From positions 1-10,234 of the forward strand of contig JAKAZH010000052.1 of NCBI GenBank assembly GCA_021815935.1: a stretch of DNA of 10,234 bases. The letters are read 5' to 3'. The first letter of the stretch is position 1. Every line of letters starts with the position of its first letter. Below, piece after piece: positions 1 to 7,193 of this stretch. The translations under genes and the position numbers were made by a program. The DNA comes from Actinomycetes bacterium (GTDB lineage: Bacteria; Actinomycetota; Acidimicrobiia; Acidimicrobiales; Palsa-688). The notes beneath the pieces were generated by a model. That model was not told the origin of the DNA, did not search any database, and worked only from the letters and a program-made list of their open reading frames with translations.

Positions 1-8
1 GACCATAG

Positions 9-38
9 AGTGGGGGCAGGTGGAGCGAAAGGGAGGGA
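9..38 (+). promoter_or_regulatory. Candidate MraZ operator (three phased GTGGG-like repeats)
   Basis: Three consecutive 10-bp units, AGTGGGGGCA, GGTGGAGCGA and AAGGGAGGGA, lie 34-63 nt upstream of the mraZ start. MraZ proteins are known to bind direct GTGGG-type repeats, about one helical turn apart, in front of their own gene. Here the first unit matches best, the second reads GTGGA and the third is degenerate (AGGGA). The likely role is autoregulation of the cluster by MraZ. The -10 and -35 elements cannot be placed with confidence because the window begins just upstream. The repeat phasing is seen directly; operator function is inferred from the family. Confidence 0.6.
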
Positions 39-71
39 CCCTGGTCGCCCAGAGGACGGAGTCAGTGTCAA

Positions 72-494
72 GTGGAAACGAAGTTCGTGGGGAGATACGA
101 GCACTCCCTCGACGGAAAGGGGCGGCTGATACTTCCGCACCGTTTCCGCACGACCTTCGACCAAAAGGCGCTGGTGTCCAAGTACAGCGAGGGATGCCTC
201 GCAGTATGGACACCCTCGGCCTTCGAAGACAAGGCGCGGGAGATGGCACCACTTTTCGAGGGCTCGACCGAGGATCGCAATCGCGCCCGGGCTTTTTCGG
301 TTGGCTCGACGGAAGTAGATCTCGACGGGCAAGGCCGGATCGCGTTACCGCAGTACCTTCGCGGGTTCGCCCGGCTCACAGAGGGGTCGACTGTCTTGGT
401 GATGGGAGCGCTCACCCACGTGGAACTGTGGAGTCCGGACGCCTGGGCTGTCCACGAAGCGGCCGGCGACGCGATGCTCGGCGCAGCGGTCTGA
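72..494 (+). CDS. mraZ: MraZ, transcriptional regulator of the dcw cluster
   Basis: This 140-residue protein matches the usual MraZ length of about 140-150. It has two SpoVT/AbrB-like halves. The first contains GRYEHSLDGKGRLILPHRFR (residues 7-26) and the second carries the related EVDLDGQGRIALP around residues 81-93. Each half has the D-x-(K/Q)-GR-(L/I)-x-LP signature. In other bacteria MraZ forms a ring-shaped oligomer that binds direct repeats before its own gene and controls the cluster. The GTG start at 72 is supported by GGAG at 58-61, 10 nt upstream, and by the family N-terminus (F-x-G-x-Y-x-H-S-L-D). It is the first gene of the cluster and is followed by a long leader before rsmH. The identification is secure; autoregulation is inferred from the repeats at 9-38. 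Confidence 0.95.
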   Translation: METKFVGRYEHSLDGKGRLILPHRFRTTFDQKALVSKYSEGCLAVWTPSAFEDKAREMAPLFEGSTEDRNRARAFSVGSTEVDLDGQGRIALPQYLRGFARLTEGSTVLVMGALTHVELWSPDAWAVHEAAGDAMLGAAV

Positions 495-553
495 GGCCGC
501 AACGTGTTACAGCGGTGCGATCCGACGAGCGGGCGATGCGCAGCCCTCCGACC

Positions 554-618
554 AGCAGGGCGGGAGTACCCTTCTCCGTCTCCTGCTTCCGCCTGCCTGA
601 ATCGGGGAGAAATCCCGA
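554..618 (+). ncRNA. Structured leader RNA upstream of rsmH (mraW RNA motif candidate)
   Basis: The 167-nt gap between mraZ and rsmH can form two hairpins as RNA. The first pairs 554-560 (AGCAGGG) with 581-587 (TCCTGCT), counting one G-U pair. Stacked inside it is a shorter stem, 561-566 with 574-578, with one bulged base and a UACCCUU loop. The second pairs 602-607 (TCGGGG) with 613-618 (TCCCGA) around an AGAAA loop. A CUUCCGCC single strand lies between them. A conserved cis-regulatory RNA called the mraW motif is known at this location in Actinobacteria, and this may be a member. I cannot align it to the published consensus here. There is no U-run after the second hairpin, so it is not a classical intrinsic terminator. 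The pairing is seen directly; the function is inferred. Confidence 0.45.
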
Positions 619-661
619 CGGCCAGCTGGTCGAGGGGCTGCGGATCGCCCGCACGGTTGCC

Positions 662-1645
662 ATGAGCTCCTTCGTTCACGAGCCTGTGATGTTGGGAGAG
701 GTCGTCGACCTGCTTGCACAAGTGCCACCGGGTGTACTCCTTGATTGTACCGTGGGCGGGGGGGGACACGCCAAGGCGGTGCTCGAGGCCGCCCCCCAGC
801 TTGTGCTCATCGGCGTCGACCGTGACCTTGCAGCGATCGAGGCAGCCGGCGAGGCTCTCGCGCCGTTAGCGGACCGGGTTCGCCTTAGGCACGCCCGTTT
901 CGACAGAGCCGGCGAGTTCCTCGACGAAGCGCCACAGTCCGCGCTTACAGCAGTGCTCCTCGACCTCGGGGTGAGCTCGCCCCAACTCGACACGGGCGAG
1001 CGCGGGTTCAGCTACAGGGCAGATGGTCCCCTCGACATGCGCATGGACTCCACGAGCGGCCTGACCGCCGAATCGATTGTCAACGGATGGCCCGCCGGTG
1101 ATTTGGCGGAGCTGTTTCGCGAGCACGGTGAGCGGAGGTTTGCTTCGAGGATCGCAAGCGCAATCGTCGCTCGGCGACCGTTGAATTCGACCGTTGCGCT
1201 GGCCGAGGTCGTGAAGTCAGCAATACCTGCCCCGGCCCGCCGCACCGGGGGTCACCCAGCTCGTCGGGTGTTCCAAGCCGTCCGCGTTGCGGTCAACGAT
1301 GAACTCGTCATCCTCGGACCAGCATTGGACCGGCTGCTGCAGCGCCTAACGCCCGGAGGGCGTTGCGTCGCGCTCGCGTACCACTCGGGCGAGGACCGGA
1401 TAGTGAAGGACTGTTTTCGGAAGGCTGCGACCGGCGGCTGTGCGTGCCCTGCTCGGCTTCCCTGTGTCTGCGGGGCGACTCCGCGAGTGCGATACCTGGT
1501 CCGGGGGGCACTGAGACCCTCCAGAAGCGAAGTTGAAGGAAACCATCGTGCTGAGAGCGCGCACTTGAGAGCAGTCGAGGCGCTCGGCTACACGCCAGGT
1601 ACCGGCGACGGGTCGGATGCAGATGAGAGGACGTCGAAGAGTTGA
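662..1645 (+). CDS. rsmH: RsmH, 16S rRNA (cytosine-1402-N4)-methyltransferase
   Basis: RsmH (formerly MraW) transfers a methyl group from S-adenosylmethionine to N4 of C1402 in the decoding centre of 16S rRNA. The 327-residue product is normal in length. It shows HEPVM at 6-10, the SAM-binding DCTVGGGGHA at 28-37, LDLGVSSPQLD at 100-110, GPLDMRMD at 122-129, HPARRVFQAVRVAVNDEL at 198-215 and YHSGEDRIVK at 240-249. Cysteines at 260, 262, 268 and 270 form a CxC...CxC pattern that could bind a metal; this is inference. The ATG at 662 is chosen because it lies five residues before HEPVM. The reading frame stays open far upstream but contains no family sequence there. No good ribosome site precedes the ATG; the nearest purine run, GAGGGG, is about 24 nt away. 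The stop overlaps the ftsL start by 4 nt (TTGA). Confidence 0.95.
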   Translation: MSSFVHEPVMLGEVVDLLAQVPPGVLLDCTVGGGGHAKAVLEAAPQLVLIGVDRDLAAIEAAGEALAPLADRVRLRHARFDRAGEFLDEAPQSALTAVLLDLGVSSPQLDTGERGFSYRADGPLDMRMDSTSGLTAESIVNGWPAGDLAELFREHGERRFASRIASAIVARRPLNSTVALAEVVKSAIPAPARRTGGHPARRVFQAVRVAVNDELVILGPALDRLLQRLTPGGRCVALAYHSGEDRIVKDCFRKAATGGCACPARLPCVCGATPRVRYLVRGALRPSRSEVEGNHRAESAHLRAVEALGYTPGTGDGSDADERTSKS

Positions 1646-2238
1646 GCAGGGCTGCAGGAGAACTTCGCCGGGAACGCTACCCCAGGTCCAGACGATCCTC
1701 GGGCCCTGAGTGGCAAGATGAAAGTGGCGAGCGACGCGGCTTGCCGGCAAAGGCTCCCAGCGGTCGGCCAGACAGAGACGTAGAGGTCGGAAGTCCAGGT
1801 GCAAGCCATCTGCGACTGATCGAGATGGGGTCGAAGCCCCGGTTCAGGCCGAGCCCACGAATCCTGTTCGGATTATGCGTAGCAACTGCCACCCTTGTCT
1901 GTCTCGGCCTCGTCTACGCGCACGTAGTCCTCGCGCAACGTCAGTTCGCGCTTGACACCACTAACGCCCGCATCGCGGCGCAGGAGACGACATACCAGGG
2001 CCTGCGGTTGCGAGTCGCGGAACTTTCCTCTCCCGCCAACATCATTGCGACTGCAGAGGGCAAGCTGGGTATGGTCCAGCCGTCGTCTGTCAACTACCTG
2101 ACACCCTCGTCTGCGGATCACCCGGCGTCGAGCGCGCCGAAGGTCGGCGCAGGGCAACCAGCAGGGCCGACTTCGATGACGCCTGGCGCCGACAGCGACT
2201 GGCCGGCGGTAAAGTCTCTCATTGCCGGTCTGCCTTGA
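1642..2238 (+). CDS. ftsL: FtsL-like cell division protein, single membrane segment
   Basis: FtsL is a bitopic divisome protein that, with FtsB and FtsQ, controls the septal synthase FtsW-FtsI. From the TTG start the product has 198 residues. Residues 1-72 form a hydrophilic, Arg-rich cytoplasmic tail. A membrane helix covers about 74-97, and a Gln/Ala/Leu-rich segment likely to be a coiled coil covers about 98-130. The FtsL-type ending PANIIATAEGKLGMVQP lies at 131-147, with VNYL at 150-153. A low-complexity Pro/Ser/Ala tail follows. The TTG overlaps the rsmH stop by 4 nt and has GAGAGGA about 10 nt upstream. The in-frame ATG at 1825 would give a shorter 137-residue protein starting just before the helix, and this cannot be excluded. 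Sequence conservation in this family is low, so the call rests on topology, the LGM motif and position. Confidence 0.82.
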   Translation: MSRAAGELRRERYPRSRRSSGPEWQDESGERRGLPAKAPSGRPDRDVEVGSPGASHLRLIEMGSKPRFRPSPRILFGLCVATATLVCLGLVYAHVVLAQRQFALDTTNARIAAQETTYQGLRLRVAELSSPANIIATAEGKLGMVQPSSVNYLTPSSADHPASSAPKVGAGQPAGPTSMTPGADSDWPAVKSLIAGLP

Positions 2239-2277
2239 CAACGCCCCGATGACCGGTCGACTTGGTGCCTGAGGACC

Positions 2278-3720
2278 GTGCGCCTCGGTGAGCTCGTACA
2301 ATCAGCGGGGCTAGCGGACTCCGGCCTACTCCTCGGACTCGCCGGGGACGACACGGTCGACGTCTCTAGCGTGGTGATCGATTCGCGTCGAAGCGGCGAC
2401 GGGTCTATGTTCGCCTGTATTCCAGGCAACCTGGTCGACGGCCACGCGTACGCCCCGGAGGCGGTAGCCGCCGGCGCGGTCGCGATCCTGAGCGAACGCC
2501 ACGTCGACGTCGACGTTCCCCAGGTGATCGTCCATTCGGTCAGACGGGCTCTCGGGCCGCTCAGCGACGTTCTGTGGGGTCGCCCGTCGAGCCGTCTGAC
2601 GGTGGCAGGGGTAACCGGCACCAACGGGAAAACCACGACTTGCGCTATGCTGAAGGAGATATTCGACGCGAACGGTTGGCTTGCGGCAGCCGTCGGGACG
2701 CTCAGCCAGGCGAGGACGACACCCGAAGCGCCCGAACTGCAGGCGTTGCTGGCGGAGTGGGAACGATCCGGCGGGAGGGCTGTGGCGATGGAGGTCTCGT
2801 CCCATGCGCTGGAGCAGCACCGCTGCGACTCGATCCGCTTTGCCGCAGGTGTGTTCCTAAACCTCACACCGGAGCACCTTGACTACCACGGTGATATGTC
2901 GTCGTACTTCAACGCCAAAGCGCGTTTGTTCGAGACTGACAGGCTTGGCGTTTCTGTGGTCAACGGCGACGATGTCTGGGGCAGACGTCTCTCGCAGTCC
3001 CTGCACCAAGGCGGCTCGCACGTCGTTACGTTCTCCATCGACGATGCCACGGACCTCGACTTCACCCCCACAGGTAGCAACTTCGTCTGGGCAGGCCAGC
3101 ACATAAGCATCGCTCTGGGTGGCCGGTTCAACGTCATGAATGCGCTGGCAGCAGCCACATGCGCGCGAGTTCTCGGTGTCGAGGTGGAGGCAATCGCCGG
3201 GGGTCTGTCGGCTCTTAGAAAAGTGCCGGGGCGTTTCGAGTTTGTCGAGGTGGGCCAACCGTTCACCGTAATCGTCGACTACGCACACACGCCGGACGGA
3301 CTGACCAGTGTCCTTACAGCGGCACGCCAGATTTGCGCGGGGAGACTGATAGTGGTCTTCGGCGCCGGAGGCGACCGCGACCGCACCAAACGACCCCTGA
3401 TGGGTTTCGCGGCGTCTCAACTGGCGGACCTTCTGATCGTGACCTCCGACAATCCCCGCTCTGAGGATCCCGAGGCCATCGTTTCGGACGTGCTGGCCGG
3501 CGTTTCCGACGCAGGCGGTTCCGCCCTGTCGCAAGTTGACAGGGCGGAAGCAATCGCAACCGCCCTTGCAACAGCTCAAGCCGGGGACGTCGTCGTGATC
3601 GCAGGGAAAGGACACGAGAAGTACCAGGAAGTCGCCGGAAGGTTTGCGGCTTTCGACGACGTCACAGTGGCGCAAGAAGCGCTCGATCGGATCTTCACTG
3701 CCAGGCAGGGCCAGCCGTGA
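2278..3720 (+). CDS. murE: MurE, UDP-MurNAc-L-Ala-D-Glu:meso-DAP ligase
   Basis: MurE is the cytoplasmic ATP-dependent ligase that adds the third stem-peptide residue to UDP-MurNAc-L-Ala-D-Glu. The 480-residue protein is full length with three domains. The UDP-binding N-terminal domain runs to about residue 108. The central ATPase has the P-loop GTNGKTTT at 114-121, ARTTPEAPE at 145-153, SSHALEQHR at 174-182, and NAKARLF at 212-218 with the lysine expected to be carbamylated. The C-terminal domain has DYAHTPDG at 334-341, DNPRSEDPE at 391-399 and GKGHEKYQ at 443-450. DNPR is the known signature for meso-diaminopimelate rather than lysine. The GTG at 2278 is the only GTG, ATG or TTG start after the in-frame ftsL stop, though GAGGA sits only 2 nt before it. 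The gap from ftsL is 39 nt, where ftsI is usually found. The stop overlaps mraY by 4 nt. Confidence 0.96.
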   Translation: MRLGELVQSAGLADSGLLLGLAGDDTVDVSSVVIDSRRSGDGSMFACIPGNLVDGHAYAPEAVAAGAVAILSERHVDVDVPQVIVHSVRRALGPLSDVLWGRPSSRLTVAGVTGTNGKTTTCAMLKEIFDANGWLAAAVGTLSQARTTPEAPELQALLAEWERSGGRAVAMEVSSHALEQHRCDSIRFAAGVFLNLTPEHLDYHGDMSSYFNAKARLFETDRLGVSVVNGDDVWGRRLSQSLHQGGSHVVTFSIDDATDLDFTPTGSNFVWAGQHISIALGGRFNVMNALAAATCARVLGVEVEAIAGGLSALRKVPGRFEFVEVGQPFTVIVDYAHTPDGLTSVLTAARQICAGRLIVVFGAGGDRDRTKRPLMGFAASQLADLLIVTSDNPRSEDPEAIVSDVLAGVSDAGGSALSQVDRAEAIATALATAQAGDVVVIAGKGHEKYQEVAGRFAAFDDVTVAQEALDRIFTARQGQP

Positions 3721-4745
3721 CCGACCTCCTTCTGGCCGGTTTGGTCGGCATGGCCGTATCCATGCTTGCAACTCCGCTGTTGATCAACAGTCTGGTCAAG
3801 CGTGGAATCGGCCAGCAGATTAGAGAGGACGGCCCGAGGCAACACCTGACCAAGGCCGGGACACCCACCATGGGCGGGATATCTATAATCGCAGCCAGCG
3901 TTGCCGGCTATTTTGTCGCCCATATCGGTTCTGCTTTTACGACCCGGGGTATCGTGGCGGTGGCGACGATAATCGCGGCGTCTGGGATCGGATTCCTCGA
4001 CGACTGGATCAAGGTACGTAACCAGCGAAGCCTCGGACTGAACAAGCGTGCCAAAGCAGGAGCCCAACTAATCGTCGCTCTTGCGTTTGCTCTATCGGCT
4101 GTCACGTGGTTGAAAGTCGATACCCATCTGTCGTTTACCCGCTTCAACTCGACCGGCATCAACTTGGGAAAAGTAGGTTGGGTGATACTCGCAGTGCTGG
4201 TGATCGTGGGATTCGCCAACGCCGTCAACCTCACAGACGGTTTGGACGGCCTCGCGGCAGGTTCGTCGGCGTTCGCGTTCGCAGCCTTCACTGTCATCGG
4301 GTTCTACCAGTTCCGCCACTTCGCCCTCTATCAAAACCCGGCACCCCTCGACGAGGCCGCCATAGCGACGGCCTTCATCGGAGCGTGCTGCGGCTTCCTG
4401 TGGTTCAACGCTGCGCCAGCCCGAATCTTCATGGGTGACACCGGTTCGCTTGGTATCGGCACCGCGATCGCGGTTCTAGCGTTGCTCGAGAACGTCGACC
4501 TCCTCGTCTTCATCATCGGAGGATTGTTCGTCATCGAAACTGCTTCGGTCGTGGTTCAAGTGGCGAGCTTTCGGCTTTTGCACCGAAGGGTCCTGCGAAT
4601 GGCACCCATACACCACCACTTCGAACTGGTCGGCTGGCCTGAGACGACAGTGATCATCCGGTTCTGGATTCTCTCCGGTCTGTTTACTGCTGTGGCACTC
4701 GGATCGTTCTATGCGGACTTCATCGCGCGAGGCGGTGGAGGGTGA
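3717..4745 (+). CDS. mraY: MraY, phospho-MurNAc-pentapeptide transferase
   Basis: MraY is the polytopic membrane enzyme that moves phospho-MurNAc-pentapeptide from UDP to undecaprenyl phosphate, making lipid I. The 342-residue product has about ten hydrophobic segments. Diagnostic motifs are KAGTPTMGG at 46-54, FLDDWIKVRNQRSLGLNKR at 93-111 with the catalytic-site DD at 95-96, and NAVNLTDGLDGLAAG at 168-182. Further on are FNAAPARIFMGDTGSLG at 230-246 and the histidine loop IHHHFELVGWPE at 298-309. The GTG start overlaps the murE stop (GTGA), which suggests translational coupling. CAGGG lies about 6 nt upstream. In most clusters murF separates murE from mraY, but here they touch. The gene appears intact and the identification is secure. 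Confidence 0.96.
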   Translation: MTDLLLAGLVGMAVSMLATPLLINSLVKRGIGQQIREDGPRQHLTKAGTPTMGGISIIAASVAGYFVAHIGSAFTTRGIVAVATIIAASGIGFLDDWIKVRNQRSLGLNKRAKAGAQLIVALAFALSAVTWLKVDTHLSFTRFNSTGINLGKVGWVILAVLVIVGFANAVNLTDGLDGLAAGSSAFAFAAFTVIGFYQFRHFALYQNPAPLDEAAIATAFIGACCGFLWFNAAPARIFMGDTGSLGIGTAIAVLALLENVDLLVFIIGGLFVIETASVVVQVASFRLLHRRVLRMAPIHHHFELVGWPETTVIIRFWILSGLFTAVALGSFYADFIARGGGG

Positions 4746-4773
4746 GGACCACCGCGGCCCGGCCGCGAGCCTC
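4744..4773 (+). repeat. GC-rich inverted repeat between mraY and ftsW
   Basis: A perfect 7-bp inverted repeat, CGCGGCC (4753-4759) and GGCCGCG (4761-4767), has a single central base. Outer arms GAGG (4744-4747) and CCTC (4770-4773) can extend it. As RNA it would make a strong hairpin with the innermost pairs opened. No U-run follows, so a classical intrinsic terminator is not supported. It could attenuate transcription, stabilise the upstream mRNA end, or bind a dimeric protein. It lies in the 94-nt gap where murD commonly stands. The symmetry is seen directly; any role is a guess. Confidence 0.5.
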
Positions 4774-4839
4774 GACTTTGCGGGTTGCACCCCAGTTGGC
4801 ACAGATAACCCTGATGACAGATAGCGGAGAAGATTGGCG

Positions 4840-6054
4840 ATGAAGGTGCAGACGCAGCAAAGGTCCGACCCGACGACGCGGCAGTCCCCGACAGGTTCCA
4901 GGCGAAAGCCTCGCAGCGACTCGCAGTCGAGCGCCTCTAAGACTGTAAACAGACGCTCGAAGGACAACGGCTTCTGGCTGCTCATCGCTTTGGTGGCAGT
5001 TCTATGCATGATCGGCGTCGTCATGGTGTTCTCAGCGTCGTCTATCACGAGCCTCACGACCTTCGGGTCCCCGTGGCACTATTTCATCAGGCAATGGATA
5101 TGGCTTGCGTTGGGATGGACTGGATTGTTCGTTGCGTCCCGGGTGCATCACAGCTTCTGGCGACGGATCGCCCCGGTACTCATGTGGATGACGGTTGGCC
5201 TCCTGTTCGCGGTGCTGGTGCCGGGCGTCGGAGTCAGCGCTGGAGGAGCAACCCGATGGCTCGGCACGACGAGCGTTCAGATCCAGCCCTCCGAGCTTGC
5301 GAAGCTCGCACTTATCATCTTCTCCGCCGACGTCCTCGACCGGCGTGGCGGTAAGGGACCCTGGAAGTACCAGGCGGGACCTGTGCTGGCGATGCTTGGC
5401 CTGGTCGCCGCTTTGGTGATGGTCCAGCCCGACATGGGCACGACCATCGTGGTGATGGTCGTAACGACGTCGATGCTCTTCGCCGCCGGTCTACCAGGAA
5501 AGTGGATGGGGGCGATGAGCGCCGGTGCGGTCGTCGGGGCGTTCGGATTGGCGAAGGCCTCGCCATACAGGTGGCGGCGCCTCACCGCCTTCTTGCACCC
5601 GTTCGCCCACCCCCATACGGGCGGCTACCAGTCGGTGGAGGCCCTGGTAGCGCTCAGTCACGGCCAGGTTATCGGCGACGGGATCGGAGCGAGCCTGGCC
5701 AGCTACGGGTACCTGCCGAATGCGCAGACGGACTTCATCTTCGCCGTGATCGGCGAAGAGACCGGGCTTGTCGGCGGACTGTTCGTGAGCGGTCTCTTCG
5801 CCGCTTTGGTGTTGGTCGGTGTACGTGTCGCGGCGAGGGCGCCGTCGAATTACGCGTGCCTGCTTGCCACGGGCATCACCGCGTGGCTTGCCAGTCAGGC
5901 GGTGATCAACATCGGTGCCGTTGTCGGTATCCTCCCGGTCACAGGTGTGCCGCTGCCTTTCGTGTCCTTCGGCGGCTCGGCTCTAGTCATATCGCTTTTC
6001 GGAGTCGGGATGCTGGCGAACATCGCAAGGACGTCGCGGGCGCAGCTCACTTGA
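4840..6054 (+). CDS. ftsW: FtsW, septal peptidoglycan glycosyltransferase (SEDS family)
   Basis: FtsW is the polytopic SEDS-family polymerase that makes septal glycan strands from lipid II together with the transpeptidase FtsI. From the ATG the product has 404 residues. A basic Ser/Arg-rich cytoplasmic tail covers 1-42 and about ten membrane helices follow from 44. VQPDMGTT at 195-202 contains the expected catalytic aspartate, Asp198. YLPNAQTDFIFAVIGEE lies at 291-307, and INIGAVVGILPVTGVPLPF with VSFGGSA follows at 356-381. The C-terminus ends about ten residues after the last helix, without a long tail. FtsW is preferred over RodA because of its position among division genes. The ATG at 4840 has GGAGA 9 nt upstream and is preferred over the TTG two codons earlier at 4834. 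murD, its usual upstream neighbour, is absent. The stop overlaps murG by 4 nt. Confidence 0.94.
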   Translation: MKVQTQQRSDPTTRQSPTGSRRKPRSDSQSSASKTVNRRSKDNGFWLLIALVAVLCMIGVVMVFSASSITSLTTFGSPWHYFIRQWIWLALGWTGLFVASRVHHSFWRRIAPVLMWMTVGLLFAVLVPGVGVSAGGATRWLGTTSVQIQPSELAKLALIIFSADVLDRRGGKGPWKYQAGPVLAMLGLVAALVMVQPDMGTTIVVMVVTTSMLFAAGLPGKWMGAMSAGAVVGAFGLAKASPYRWRRLTAFLHPFAHPHTGGYQSVEALVALSHGQVIGDGIGASLASYGYLPNAQTDFIFAVIGEETGLVGGLFVSGLFAALVLVGVRVAARAPSNYACLLATGITAWLASQAVINIGAVVGILPVTGVPLPFVSFGGSALVISLFGVGMLANIARTSRAQLT

Positions 6055-7193
6055 CGACGCAGGGGCGCAAACCGTCGGGAGACGCTCGGGTATGGGCGGT
6101 CATAGCGGGTGGGGGAACAGGTGGCCACGTAGTTCCGGCGATCGCAATTGCGCGGGCCTTGGTGGCGCGAGGACATCCCGAGTCGAGCATCCTCTTCGTC
6201 GGATCGAGTCGCGGGATCGAACGCCGGATGGTTCCTTCGGCAGGCTTCGAACTGGTGGCATTGCCCGGTCGCGGCATAGCGCGACGGCTTACCCCGGCCA
6301 ACATCAAAGCTGTAGCCGGCCTGCTTGGGGGGTTCCTGCGCGCCGTCCAAATCCTGCGCAGGCGACGCCCGTCAGTAGTCGTGGTGGTCGGGGGGTATGC
6401 AAGTGTCCCCGCGGCAGCGGCTGGCATACTTTTGGGTGTGCCGGTAGTCGTAGCGGAGCAGAATGCGGTGCCCGGACTGGCGAATCGTCTTTCGGGTCGG
6501 TTCGCTGCTGCGTGTGCTGTCTCGTTTCCAGGAACCCGGATGCCGCGTGCGGTGACCACCGGGAACCCGGTCCGTTCGGAGATCGCCGAGGCGGACACGT
6601 CGGCTGAAGGTACGGCGGAGGCGCGCCGGGTGTTGGGGATCGACGTCAACGCGGTCGTCGTAGCGGCGGTAGGCGGATCTTTAGGGGCCTTGCGGGTCAA
6701 CGAGGCTGTGTTCTCGCTTGCGTCGTCGTGGGCGGCTCGGAGCGGGATCACCATCTACCACGTCGTCGGCGAGCGTGACTGGGACGAATTCTCCCGGCGC
6801 CAGCTGCCGACGGGATCCCTCATCGATTACCGACGGGTGAGATTCGAGGATCGCATGGACCTGCTTCTGCGTGCCGGTGATCTGCTCGTGAGCCGGGCGG
6901 GCGCTACGACCGTCGCAGAGATTGCGGCCGTCGGGGTGGCCTCGATCCTCATTCCGCTCTCCGGGTCGCCGGGAAACCATCAAACCTACAACGCGAGGTT
7001 CCTGGCTGACGCTGGAGCAGCCCTCCTGATCGCCGACTCGGATCTCGACGGAGCGAGATTGGCAGAGGCCGTCGAGAATCTGACGTCGGAGCCGGAACGA
7101 ATCAACGAGATGGCCGGCGCAGCGCGTGCTCTCGGCCGGCCGGACGCGGCTGACAGCGTCGCCCGCCTCGCCGAGAGGCACGCTCGTGCATGA
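6051..7193 (+). CDS. murG: MurG, UDP-GlcNAc:lipid I N-acetylglucosaminyltransferase
   Basis: MurG is the membrane-associated GT-B enzyme that adds GlcNAc to lipid I to give lipid II on the cytoplasmic face. The 380-residue product has the N-terminal glycine-rich loop AGGGTGGHVVPA at 19-30 and GGYASVP at 114-120. AEQNAVPGLANR at 135-146 and GNPVR at 171-175 follow. The C-terminal lobe has GGSLGA at 208-213, SRAGATTVAEI at 281-291 for UDP-GlcNAc binding, and GNHQTYNA at 308-315. The TTG at 6051 overlaps the ftsW stop (TTGA) and is the only reasonable start: the frame is open further upstream, but that part lies inside ftsW. No strong ribosome site is visible, so reinitiation after ftsW is likely. 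The identification is secure; the start is well supported by position. Confidence 0.95.
   Translation: MTTQGRKPSGDARVWAVIAGGGTGGHVVPAIAIARALVARGHPESSILFVGSSRGIERRMVPSAGFELVALPGRGIARRLTPANIKAVAGLLGGFLRAVQILRRRRPSVVVVVGGYASVPAAAAGILLGVPVVVAEQNAVPGLANRLSGRFAAACAVSFPGTRMPRAVTTGNPVRSEIAEADTSAEGTAEARRVLGIDVNAVVVAAVGGSLGALRVNEAVFSLASSWAARSGITIYHVVGERDWDEFSRRQLPTGSLIDYRRVRFEDRMDLLLRAGDLLVSRAGATTVAEIAAVGVASILIPLSGSPGNHQTYNARFLADAGAALLIADSDLDGARLAEAVENLTSEPERINEMAGAARALGRPDAADSVARLAERHARA

Noticed and set aside
602..618. Intrinsic terminator between mraZ and rsmH
   Set aside because: The stem is only six pairs with one wobble and no T-run follows. It is better read as part of the leader structure.
20..661. 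Open frame upstream of rsmH, which would give a 541-residue protein
   Set aside because: It overlaps all of mraZ in another frame and contains no RsmH family sequence. GC-rich DNA often leaves such frames open.
2857..3771. 304-codon antisense frame across murE
   Set aside because: The opposite strand encodes a clear MurE with all motifs. The antisense product has no recognisable domain and is rich in Arg and Cys, typical of a shadow frame.
4785..4825. Possible promoter for ftsW: TTGGCA at 4796 with GATAGC about 18 nt later, or TTGCAC at 4785 with GATAAC
   Set aside because: The -10 matches are poor or the spacing is wrong (13 nt for the second pair). It could still be real, but the sequence alone does not support a call.
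5502..6050. Open frame continuing upstream of murG inside ftsW
   Set aside because: It lies inside the well-supported ftsW gene, and the MurG glycine loop begins shortly after the TTG at 6051.
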